From assembly GCA_944377385.1 (NCBI GenBank), contig CALWET010000039.1, positions 1 through 61,686 of the forward strand: a stretch of DNA of 61,686 nucleotides. The letters run 5' to 3'. The stretch's first letter is position 1. Every line of letters begins with the position of its first letter. Both the position numbers and the translations under genes were made by a program. This DNA comes from an uncultured Lachnospiraceae bacterium. Its GTDB lineage: Bacteria > Bacillota > Clostridia > Lachnospirales > Lachnospiraceae. Shown piece after piece: positions 42,378 to 50,100 of this stretch. A model generated the notes under the pieces. The model did not search any database and was not told where the DNA came from. It saw nothing but the letters and a program-made list of their open reading frames with translations.

Positions 42378-43640
42378 GTGAAGATAGGCAGAGTGTATTC
42401 CAGATTTTACGGAGGCATAAAAAATGGCAGCAGCCTGCTCAAGACGCAGCTTTTAGCCATATTCATATCAATTTTGCTTGCTCTCTTGTATATATATACA
42501 AACAAAGGAATACTTGAGGATGGAAGATATATAAGCAGGAATGATTATGGCCAGGGCAGCAGTGAGTATACCGTGTTTGCCGAGGGAGGCAGCTTTGGAA
42601 AAGCTGAGCTCAGTCTGACAGTATCTGAAAAGGCCTATACGCAGGAGGAGCTTACAAAAAGCTTTGAAAGCCTTGCCGGAGAACTGCCGGCTGTCATATG
42701 TACTGATGACAAAAGCCTTGATGCTGTCAGTTCTGATCTTTATCTTCCCAAGAGCATTGAGGGATATGAGGGCATAAGACTGAACTGGTATCCTGATGAC
42801 CCGGATATCATAAGCTATAAGGGAGAGGTTATGAATGACGAGCTCACCTTTCCTGTTGAAACGGGACTGAACCTTGTGATGAAGTATGGTGATATATCGG
42901 AGGAATATTTCTATAAGCTTTGCATAGTGCCTCCAGCCTATACAGAGGCTGAAGCTGAGCTTATTCAGCTTAGGGAAATGATCGAAGATGCAGATAAAAG
43001 GGATCCATACTCTGACGATATAGAGCTTCCGTTATCCCTGGATGGAAAAGAGATAATTTACAGCACCAAGATAGACATGACTCCGATCCTTATAGTCCTT
43101 CTTGGAGTCCTTGCGGCATGGCTCTTTTATATGAAGCCGATAGAAGAAAGGAAGATATCAGAAAAGAATCGCAAAGATCGTCTGTTAAGAGATTATTCGG
43201 AGATGGTATCAGGGATGCTACTTTATATAGGTGCTGGACTTACTGCCAAAAACGCCTGGATAAGGATATGCAGGGATCATGAGTCGGTCTATGGAAAGGA
43301 TTCTTTTTCTGAAAGTCCGATGATGGAAGAAATGTTCAGGACGATGAATGAAATGGAAGGAGGCATAGGAGAGGGCAAGGCATATTCAGATTTTGCAAAA
43401 AGATGCGACCTGAGATGCTATCAGCGTTTTTCCTCTCTGCTTGAACAAAACAGGAAAAATGGTGACAGGAATCTTAGAAACATATTGAAGCTTGAGATGG
43501 AGGAAGCCTTTGATCAGAGAAAAAATCGGGCTTTAAGATGCGGACATGAGGCGTCCGTCAAGCTTATGCTTCCGCTGTTCCTGTCCTTTGGAGCCGTGAT
43601 ACTTATAGTTATTGCGCCTGCAGTTATGTCTGTAGGCTGA
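42378..43640 (+). CDS. tadC: TadC-like platform protein with extracellular insert
   Basis: A 420-residue protein, GTG 42378 being the likely start five bases after tadB. A TTG at 42294 would overlap tadB. Helix 1 is TQLLAIFISILLALLYIYTN. About 190 residues (50-240, acidic, TVFAEGGSFGKAELSLTVSE) then lie outside before helix 2 (ILIVLLGVLAAWLFY). The rest is a T2SF-F domain (YSEMVSGMLLYIGAGLTAKN, FSSLLEQNRKNGDRNLRNIL) with a final helix. TadC proteins elsewhere lack so large an outside part. Confidence 0.8.
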   Translation: MKIGRVYSRFYGGIKNGSSLLKTQLLAIFISILLALLYIYTNKGILEDGRYISRNDYGQGSSEYTVFAEGGSFGKAELSLTVSEKAYTQEELTKSFESLAGELPAVICTDDKSLDAVSSDLYLPKSIEGYEGIRLNWYPDDPDIISYKGEVMNDELTFPVETGLNLVMKYGDISEEYFYKLCIVPPAYTEAEAELIQLREMIEDADKRDPYSDDIELPLSLDGKEIIYSTKIDMTPILIVLLGVLAAWLFYMKPIEERKISEKNRKDRLLRDYSEMVSGMLLYIGAGLTAKNAWIRICRDHESVYGKDSFSESPMMEEMFRTMNEMEGGIGEGKAYSDFAKRCDLRCYQRFSSLLEQNRKNGDRNLRNILKLEMEEAFDQRKNRALRCGHEASVKLMLPLFLSFGAVILIVIAPAVMSVG

Positions 43641-43661
43641 ACATTTTTGAAAGGAGAAAAT

Positions 43662-43859
43662 ATGATCGGGGAGTATATTTTATTTTTCAAAAGAGAATTA
43701 GAGGCTTTCATCAGAGATGAGAGCGGTGTGGGAGTTATAGAGGTGGTGCTGATACTTGTGGTGCTTATAGGCCTCGTGATCGTTTTCAAGGATAGTATCA
43801 ACTCCTTGTTGACGGATATTTTCAAAGAGATAAACACTCTTTCAGAAGATGTGTACTGA
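43662..43859 (+). CDS. flp: Flp-type pilin
   Basis: A 65-residue prepilin behind AAGGAG. DESGVGVIEVVLILVVLIGL is a class IV pilin-type processing and assembly region: short leader, Gly-x-Glu type junction, then a hydrophobic helix. It is somewhat unusual in having 19 residues of hydrophilic leader and a short C-terminus (KDSINSLLTDIFKEINTLSE). It is the main structural subunit candidate of the Tad pilus. Confidence 0.85.
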   Translation: MIGEYILFFKRELEAFIRDESGVGVIEVVLILVVLIGLVIVFKDSINSLLTDIFKEINTLSEDVY

Positions 43860-45840
43860 GCATAGCAGACAGGAGATCTGCAAAGCTTATAAAGGCAGCA
43901 GCTCAAATCTCAAGGGATCCATCACGGTATTTTTATCTTTATCTCTTGCTCTTACAGCGGCACTTTTCCTTTCCCTTCTTGAGAGTGTCAGAACTCAGGG
44001 TGCCAGGCTGTATCTGACGTCAGTATGCAATTCGGCAATAGATTCTCTTTTCTCCCAATATCACCTGGGACTGTGGGCGGATTACAGGCTTCTGGGCCTT
44101 GAACATTACAGTGATGAACAGCTCTCTGAGGAGTTCAGAGACTTTGCTGATCCATATTTTGAGGCAAAGAATTTTTATGGCTCAGAGATCAAGGAAGTAA
44201 GCATTATTGAGAAAAAACTTATCACCGATGATGAGGGAGAGGTTTTTGAGGATCAGGTCCTCAAATATATGAAGTATGGGATAGTAGCCACCGTTATGGA
44301 ATCTGATCTTGTGCAGAAGCTTACCGGTAATATCAGCGACGGATTGAGCCTTTTTGAATTTCAGGACAGCTACGGTGATCACACAAAGGCAGCAGTCAGG
44401 CTTGAGGAAAGGCTTGAAGATATATCTGCTTCCATTGACAGGCAGAAGGAGCATCTGGATGAAGTCGTTGCTGCAGGAAATGAATATGACAGTATCAGGG
44501 CGCGCAGGGGACTTTCAAAGCTGAGAGCTGAGGTAAAAAAGATACCTGAGCTTGTGGACGCTTACAAAAAGGATGCTGACAAACTCAGGTCTGAGCTTGA
44601 GGAATCGAGGAAAGAGTATGTAAAAAACTGTAATGAAGGTAAGCTGAGTGAGACCGCAAGGAAGCAGCTGGAGGCAGAACTTGAAAAATACGATTCCTAT
44701 GTGGCTGCTGACGGTGAAAGACGGCAGGAGATTGAAAAGCTGAGCGGACAGGCTGCTGATAATATTTTGTTTATAGATGAGCTTGTCATGGAGATAGAGC
44801 ATATAGAGGAACAGGAGGCCATACAGGATGAGGAAGAGGACATAGAGGTAAATAGAGCTGAGCTTTGGGAAGGCTTCAATTCCAGGATCTCTGCTTATAA
44901 TGCATTGGAGCTTGGATTACGTAAAGGGATTGAGGACAAGGAAAAGGAAAAGAAGCTTGAGGATGTGGAAGGACTTTTAGAGCTTGATCTTTTAAAGCTG
45001 CTGCTTCCAGAGGGGATGGTGCCTGACAAAACCAAGCTTGAGCTGGAGAATGCCCCGTCCAGAACTGAGTTTTCAGGAGTCGATGAAAGCAGGAGAGGCA
45101 TATTGGACAGGATATTTATGGCAGAATATATGGCAGCTGTGCTGAACCATTATGGGAGAGGAGATTTTGATGATGGCAGGACTCAAAAGGGCAGCGGAGG
45201 ACTTGAGCTTGAATATGTGCTTTATGGAAGCGATTCGGACTATGCTTCTCTGTCTCAGGCCATCAGTGACCTGGTGGCATTAAGGAGTGGTCTCAATCTT
45301 TTGCATATCCTTTCTGACAGTGAAAAAAGGGCTCAGGCACAAAACCTCGCTTTTATGATATCCGGTGCCCTGGGCTTTACCCCAATAGTAGGCATCATGA
45401 CCTTCTTTATCATGAGCGTCTGGGCTCTGGGGCAGGCATTATGTGATGTAAAGGCTTTGCTTGCAGGGAAAAAGGTAAGCTTCATGCACACGAGGGAGAG
45501 CTTTGCGCTGAGTCTGGACGGACTTTTGGATATGGCCTCGGGAAAGGTCGTTGAAAATAAAGACGATGACAAAGGCTTTTCATATCTGGATTATATGAAG
45601 CTGTTCCTGGTCATGAAGCAGGGGTCGGAGCAGGATTACAGATGTATGGATATGATACAGCTTGCTTTGTCAAAAGGACAGTCTGATTTTCTTATAAACA
45701 GGTGTGCCGCATCTGCAAGTATCAGCTCAAGCTACGATACCAGGCATATATTCACTTCTCTTGGCTTGGTAAAGTATTTTTCAGGTAACGATTTAACAGA
45801 AGAATATGACATATCAGTCCAGACTGCTTTCGGATATTAA
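43849..45840 (+). CDS. DUF5702-like membrane protein in Tad cluster
   Basis: A 663-residue protein overlapping flp by 11 bases. A TadE-like N-terminal anchor (GSITVFLSLSLALTAALFLS, LLESVRTQGARLYLTS) precedes a long region with charged coiled coil (residues 175-380). Two hydrophobic helices near FMISGALGFTPIVGIMTFFI and VWALGQALC follow, with LGLVKYFSGNDLTEEYDIS at the end. Such proteins recur in Tad loci of Lachnospiraceae-type bacteria. It is thought to be a pilus-assembly or pseudopilin-like component, role unproven. Confidence 0.7.
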   Translation: MCTEHSRQEICKAYKGSSSNLKGSITVFLSLSLALTAALFLSLLESVRTQGARLYLTSVCNSAIDSLFSQYHLGLWADYRLLGLEHYSDEQLSEEFRDFADPYFEAKNFYGSEIKEVSIIEKKLITDDEGEVFEDQVLKYMKYGIVATVMESDLVQKLTGNISDGLSLFEFQDSYGDHTKAAVRLEERLEDISASIDRQKEHLDEVVAAGNEYDSIRARRGLSKLRAEVKKIPELVDAYKKDADKLRSELEESRKEYVKNCNEGKLSETARKQLEAELEKYDSYVAADGERRQEIEKLSGQAADNILFIDELVMEIEHIEEQEAIQDEEEDIEVNRAELWEGFNSRISAYNALELGLRKGIEDKEKEKKLEDVEGLLELDLLKLLLPEGMVPDKTKLELENAPSRTEFSGVDESRRGILDRIFMAEYMAAVLNHYGRGDFDDGRTQKGSGGLELEYVLYGSDSDYASLSQAISDLVALRSGLNLLHILSDSEKRAQAQNLAFMISGALGFTPIVGIMTFFIMSVWALGQALCDVKALLAGKKVSFMHTRESFALSLDGLLDMASGKVVENKDDDKGFSYLDYMKLFLVMKQGSEQDYRCMDMIQLALSKGQSDFLINRCAASASISSSYDTRHIFTSLGLVKYFSGNDLTEEYDISVQTAFGY

Positions 45841-45928
45841 GGCAGTTTAAGTCTTTATCCTGGGCTTTCGTGCGCAAATAAAGGGAGGCGTACCTGATCT
45901 GTTTATTTAACATAGGATACTCGATCGC

Positions 45929-46954
45929 ATGCTAAATATATCAAATAAAAAATCCGGACAGGAAAATCTACACGCCTTTTCTTCTTCAGTGACCATGTGC
46001 TGGGGTATATCTGGGGCCCTGCACTCATTTTTCAGGGTACGCCGCTCTTTATTTGTGCATGGAAGCCTGACTATAGAAGCAGCTTTGGGGCTGCCTCTGC
46101 TGATATTTTTTATGATGGTGCTGTTCACACCTATTCATGTGATGAATGAGCAAAGGCGTCTGCAAAATGCCATGGAATCTGCAGCAAAGGATATAGCCAT
46201 TAGAGCATATATAGAGGGGCTTTCAGAAGAGATGGTCTCTGATGGCGAACTGAAAAAGGACCTGGTGGATTCCCTGTTTATGGGCTGGGAGATGTTGGAG
46301 CTGATCAGCATTGCACAAAGACTTGAGCTTGGCCATCTGAAGGATGTGAGGATAGGCGATAATTATATTTTGGGAACGGGTGATCCTGTCAGTGATACAG
46401 GGACAGGAGCTTCAACAGAAGCAACTTCTGATGTAGATGCAGAAGCTGGATCATCAGGTGAACTTGTGTTTTTTGAATTTGAATATGAGATCAAATGGCC
46501 GATCGAGCTGTTTACACTCGGAGCATATGAGCTTTCTTCCGTAGTAAACAGGAGGAAATGGGTCGGATCGGAGGGCGGAAGGGGCCGGGATAAATTTGGA
46601 GAGGGCCTGAAGGAGGATGGATATGATATTGATGATGAGGGAGATCCCATAGTATATGTAGGCAAAACCGGAACGAGATACCATGTGGATAAACACTGTC
46701 ATTATATAGACAATGTAATGACTGCCGTAGCAGGAGAGGACATAGACGAGCTTAGGAACAGCTCGGGAAGCAGATATCACGCCTGTCCATCCTGTGATGC
46801 AAGTCCTGAAGGAACAGTCTATATATTTGAGAGCGGTACATCATACCACAGCAGTGAGGACTGCAAGGCCGTTGGATCTTATGCAAGGATCTGCAAGCTT
46901 TCGGAAGTGGAGCACCTCGGAGCCTGCAGCTACTGCGGGGCGGCACAGGAATAA
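45929..46954 (+). CDS. TadE-like protein with two YHxxxC...CxxC domains
   Basis: A 341-residue protein. The pilin-like segment is GSLTIEAALGLPLLIFFMMV (near residue 47). About 46 unusual residues lie before it, and the ATG at 45929 has no good ribosome site. The middle is acidic and variable. The C-terminal 100 residues contain two copies of a short domain: TGTRYHVDKHCHYI..CPSC and SGTSYHSSEDCKAV..CSYC. The spacing (YH, C, then CxxC) is like that seen in the tail of some ComEC-type proteins and suits a small metal site. The function on a pseudopilin is unknown. Confidence 0.65.
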   Translation: MLNISNKKSGQENLHAFSSSVTMCWGISGALHSFFRVRRSLFVHGSLTIEAALGLPLLIFFMMVLFTPIHVMNEQRRLQNAMESAAKDIAIRAYIEGLSEEMVSDGELKKDLVDSLFMGWEMLELISIAQRLELGHLKDVRIGDNYILGTGDPVSDTGTGASTEATSDVDAEAGSSGELVFFEFEYEIKWPIELFTLGAYELSSVVNRRKWVGSEGGRGRDKFGEGLKEDGYDIDDEGDPIVYVGKTGTRYHVDKHCHYIDNVMTAVAGEDIDELRNSSGSRYHACPSCDASPEGTVYIFESGTSYHSSEDCKAVGSYARICKLSEVEHLGACSYCGAAQE

Positions 46955-47014
46955 ATATATTTGAGGAATAAAATATATTCGTGAAATGAGAAGATGACTT
47001 GAAGGGATGAGAAG

Positions 47015-47446
47015 ATGAAGTTTGAAAGCTTTTTCCTGTTGTTTTTGTTCAGCCTGACGAGTGCTGTTCAGGATATAAGAAAAAGATATATAAGCCTGGC
47101 CATATTTGTGGTATTCGGGATCATAGGCTTACTTATGAGCTATATGGATCTTAGGCATATAGGAGATATTATGGTCGCCTTGTTGCCGGGGGCTCTGCTT
47201 TTACTCTTGTCTTTTGTTACTAGAGGGAGCATAGGAATAGGAGATGCATTGTGGTTCATCGTAGCAGCAACATTTTGTGGGCTCAGACATATCCTGTTTA
47301 TACTGTCATTGTCCTGGATAATGTGCATGCTATGGGCATTGATGCTGGTCATGCTCAATTACAGGGATATGAGAAGGTTAAGAGGGAAAAAACTGCCATA
47401 TCTTGCCTTTGTTCCGCTGCCGGTCATACTGGGTGCATTTATCTGA
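47015..47446 (+). CDS. Prepilin peptidase (A24A), second copy
   Basis: A 143-residue membrane protein. Catalytic aspartates are in AVQDIRKRYISL and GSIGIGDALWFI. Five hydrophobic helices. It is shorter and distinct from the copy at 38864. The two may process different substrates (Flp pilin and the TadE/F-like pseudopilins), but this is inferred. It lacks a strong ribosome site; GAAGGGATGAGAAG precedes the ATG. Confidence 0.75.
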   Translation: MKFESFFLLFLFSLTSAVQDIRKRYISLAIFVVFGIIGLLMSYMDLRHIGDIMVALLPGALLLLLSFVTRGSIGIGDALWFIVAATFCGLRHILFILSLSWIMCMLWALMLVMLNYRDMRRLRGKKLPYLAFVPLPVILGAFI

Positions 47447-47466
47447 TTTATATACGGAGGATGGAT

Positions 47467-47859
47467 ATGTCAAACAGCTGTATGAAAGAGCTTTCAGGAA
47501 GTCTGACGATAGAGGCAGCGTATGTGATGGTCACAGTCCTGTTGGCCCTTGCATTGATCATTGGGAGGGCTTTTTACATACACGACAGGACCATGGCCTC
47601 GTTTGTACTGAATGAAGCCCTGGAGCTGGGCGGGCATATGCCGGAAGCATCCCTTGAGGAACAGGCCGGGCTGTCAGAGGGCCGTTTGTCGGAGCTTTTG
47701 TCAGGACAGAGCTTTGAGCTTGAGCTGGAAAGCTATAAGGATGGTGCAGAAGGGCAGGCGATTTCGGGAGAGCTGGTGATCAGGATGAGGAACAAAGGCT
47801 TTAAGCCATATAAGCTTATGCGTCAGCTGACGATATTGGATGGGATCGATGATGAATGA
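47467..47859 (+). CDS. TadE/TadF-like pseudopilin
   Basis: A 130-residue protein. CGGAGG abuts an ATG at 47461, so ATG 47467 is better spaced. LSGSLTIEAAYVMVTVLLAL is the pseudopilin segment, with the Glu five residues into the helix after a short leader. The rest is a small outside domain. It is probably a minor subunit of the Tad pilus. Its end overlaps the next gene. Confidence 0.75.
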   Translation: MSNSCMKELSGSLTIEAAYVMVTVLLALALIIGRAFYIHDRTMASFVLNEALELGGHMPEASLEEQAGLSEGRLSELLSGQSFELELESYKDGAEGQAISGELVIRMRNKGFKPYKLMRQLTILDGIDDE

Positions 47860-48892
47860 TTTTTTAGAACTGTATGAAGGAGGCAGACGGTACATTGCCA
47901 TAGTTTTACCTGAAACTGTTTCAAGGATGGAAAGAGAAATGCTGTTGACCTCAGAGGGGCCATTTCTGATACCGCCAGCGGAGACCGTGCTGGAAGGTGA
48001 AAAGGCATTTTTCTATAACGTGGGCAGATATACGGATCTAAGGACATATGTAAAAGAGCATGAGATCACGGAGGAACTGATCTGTACGGTATTCAGGTCC
48101 ATTAATGAGGCTGTGCTGGAGATGGATAAATTCATGCTTTGTGAAAAAAACATATGTCTTGACATGGATCATATATACATTACGGATGATGGACGGGAGG
48201 TCAAATTTCTGCCAGTGCCTGAAATAGCTCATAAGACTGACAAAGAGCCAGCTCATGAAGTGATCTCAAACTTTATGGTGTCCTGTGGAACTGGAGATGA
48301 AAAAGCCGGGGAGGCTTTGAAAAGGAGCTCTCATATAAAGCAGGGGGTGGAAAGGATGGTGGAATATATGCTTAAAAACATATCGCCTGAATCCACAAGG
48401 GAGCTTTCACTCTTATGCAGGCTGTACAAAACGGCAGATGAGCTTGTGATATGTGCGGACAGGCTCAATGAGATACTTCCATACCATATAAGCCACAGAG
48501 CCGAATTAGATATCAAGGACGCCAAATTGAGTTATAAAGAATCCGAAGATGCCACGGCAGAGAGGATGGATGCAGATATAAACGATATTCCCTATACCTA
48601 TGCTGATATCGAAGCAGAGCCTGTGAGAAGTGAAGGAAAAAAAGAAGAGGAAAAGATAGGGCTTGATCATGCTGCAATGCCAGATACCGATATGATCGGA
48701 GCCAGGAAGGGATACATCATAAAGCTTTTTATGGCCATGGGTATCATGGGCACTGCAGCTGTCATGGTGATATTACTTAGGGGTATCGAAGCATTTTTAA
48801 GATTGCTTCCTGTTTTTATCGTACTTTGTCTGACCATAGCAGTATTGATTTTTATAGGACAGCTGGAAAAAAGATCATCAAAATCTAAATAA
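47849..48892 (+). CDS. DUF6382-like membrane protein, no FHA domain
   Basis: A 347-residue protein whose start (ATG 47840, 47849 or 47852) lies within the 3' end of the pseudopilin gene, so translation is coupled. The N-terminal 190 residues (YIAIVLPE, RTYVKEHEITEELICTVFRS, MDHIYITDDGREVKFLPVPE) resemble DUF6382. In relatives this is followed by an FHA domain. Here the C-terminus is instead two membrane helices (KLFMAMGIMGTAAVMVILLR and LLPVFIVLCLTIAVLIF) and a short basic tail. Possibly a regulator of pilus assembly. Confidence 0.65.
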   Translation: MMNDFLELYEGGRRYIAIVLPETVSRMEREMLLTSEGPFLIPPAETVLEGEKAFFYNVGRYTDLRTYVKEHEITEELICTVFRSINEAVLEMDKFMLCEKNICLDMDHIYITDDGREVKFLPVPEIAHKTDKEPAHEVISNFMVSCGTGDEKAGEALKRSSHIKQGVERMVEYMLKNISPESTRELSLLCRLYKTADELVICADRLNEILPYHISHRAELDIKDAKLSYKESEDATAERMDADINDIPYTYADIEAEPVRSEGKKEEEKIGLDHAAMPDTDMIGARKGYIIKLFMAMGIMGTAAVMVILLRGIEAFLRLLPVFIVLCLTIAVLIFIGQLEKRSSKSK

Positions 48893-48901
48893 ATCACAGG
48901 G

Positions 48902-49069
48902 CTGTGGTATAATATCCGCACAAAGTGCGGATAAGGCTGCTTTGCAGCCTTCAGCGGCTCTGCCGCTGGTTATACTATTCGCAATCGGAGATTTCTCATA
49001 CCACAGTCGGTCGAAGTAAATACTCGCTGTGCTCGTGCTTCCTTCGCTTGCGACTGTGGTATAATATCC
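48902..49069 (+). repeat. Hairpin-array intergenic repeat with promoter-like ends
   Basis: A 16-base repeat CTGTGGTATAATATCC is found at 48902-48917 and again at 49054-49069. Between them are three perfect short hairpins that abut without spacers: 48914-48932 (8-bp stem, AAA loop), 48933-48951 (8-bp stem, TTT loop) and 48952-48968 (7-bp stem, TCT loop). A 12-base inverted copy of the repeat end (ATACCACAGTCG, 48998-49009) pairs with 49051-49062. The layout suggests a small non-coding mobile or repetitive element. No coding content is believable. Confidence 0.7.
49057..49065 (+). promoter_or_regulatory. Extended -10 box, possibly giving a leaderless mRNA
   Basis: TGGTATAAT at 49057-49065 is a perfect extended -10 (TGnTATAAT). 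Transcription would start six or seven bases later, at the ATG of the next gene (49072), which has no ribosome binding site. A leaderless transcript is the simplest reading. Confidence 0.55.
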
Positions 49070-49071
49070 TC

Positions 49072-50100
49072 ATGTGTGCAGAGCTTAGGAGAGTTTATCA
49101 CGAATTGCCTCCGGTATGGACTGAAGACAGTGAGATCCTGATATTGGGATCCCTTCCTTCTCCAAGATCCAGGGAGACAGGCTTTTATTACGGGCATCCA
49201 AGGAACAGATTCTGGAAGGTGATGGCCGGTGTATTTGGAGAAGCCATACCCGAGACGGTTTGTGAGAAAAAAGATATGCTGAACAGGCACAGGATAGCCC
49301 TGTGGGATGTGATCGAAAGCTGCCTGATAAGGGGTGCTGCCGATACCAGCATAAAGAATCCGATCCCAAATGACATAGGAGGATTGATAGAGCGTACACA
49401 TATCAGCCGCGTCATAACTACAGGATCGAAGGCTTACAGTCTTTATATGAAGCTTGTATATCCACACACGGGGATACAGGCTGAGGCCTTGCCCTCAACC
49501 TCTCCGGCAAACTGCGCAGTCAGTGATCAGGAGCTTATAGCCATGTATAAAAGAAAACTGAGGCTTTGCCATGGCAGGCCGGAAAATACAGAAGGACGCT
49601 GTAAAGAAGAGATACGGGCATATGATCTGCTGGATGAGCTTGGAATAGATTATCTGCGGGTAGACCATGAAGCAGCCTTTACCATAGATGCCTGCGAGGA
49701 AGTGGATGAGATACTCGGAGTGGAAATGTGTAAAAATCTTTTCCTGTGCAACAGTCAGAAAACAGATTTTTATCTGCTGATGATGCCGGGGAAAAAGGCA
49801 TTTAAGACAAAGTATCTGTCAAAGCAGATAAATTCCTCGAGACTTTCCTTTGCCGATGAGGAACACATGAAAAGCCTTTTGGGCCTTGCGCCGGGGTCCG
49901 TTACAGTGCTGGGACTGATGAATGACACTGAACATAAAGTAAGGCTCCTGATAGATAAGGAGCTTCTTGCAAGTGAGTTTACAGGCTGCCATCCCTGTAT
50001 AAATACCTCAAGTCTCAGGATACGTACCTCTGATATACTGGAGGTGTTTCTGCCCTTTACGGGTCATGAGCCCGTGGTGGTAGAGCTGCCCTGGGATTGA
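49072..50100 (+). CDS. Fusion: TDG/Mug-like DNA-deoxyinosine glycosylase + YbaK/ProX deacylase
   Basis: A 342-residue protein. Residues 10-165 are a uracil/hypoxanthine-DNA glycosylase-like domain of the TDG group: SEILILGSLPS, YYGHPRNRFW, LWDVIESCLIRGAADTSI, VITTGSKAY and LPSTSPANC. Residues 180-340 are a YbaK/prolyl-tRNA editing-like domain: LGIDYLRVDHEAAFTID, EMCKNLFLCN, AFKTKYL and SVTVLGLMND. The first excises deaminated bases from DNA, the second removes wrong amino acids from tRNA. The junction is one continuous frame with no stop or shift. No ribosome site precedes the ATG; the frame remains open upstream through the hairpin repeat, but that part has no protein-like features. Confidence 0.75.
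   Translation: MCAELRRVYHELPPVWTEDSEILILGSLPSPRSRETGFYYGHPRNRFWKVMAGVFGEAIPETVCEKKDMLNRHRIALWDVIESCLIRGAADTSIKNPIPNDIGGLIERTHISRVITTGSKAYSLYMKLVYPHTGIQAEALPSTSPANCAVSDQELIAMYKRKLRLCHGRPENTEGRCKEEIRAYDLLDELGIDYLRVDHEAAFTIDACEEVDEILGVEMCKNLFLCNSQKTDFYLLMMPGKKAFKTKYLSKQINSSRLSFADEEHMKSLLGLAPGSVTVLGLMNDTEHKVRLLIDKELLASEFTGCHPCINTSSLRIRTSDILEVFLPFTGHEPVVVELPWD

Noticed and set aside
48914..48968. Short CRISPR array
   Set aside because: The three hairpins differ in sequence and have no spacers; no cas genes are near.
48925..49071. N-terminal extension of the glycosylase/YbaK gene through the hairpin repeat
   Set aside because: The frame is open, but it would translate the hairpins; protein similarity begins only at ATG 49072.
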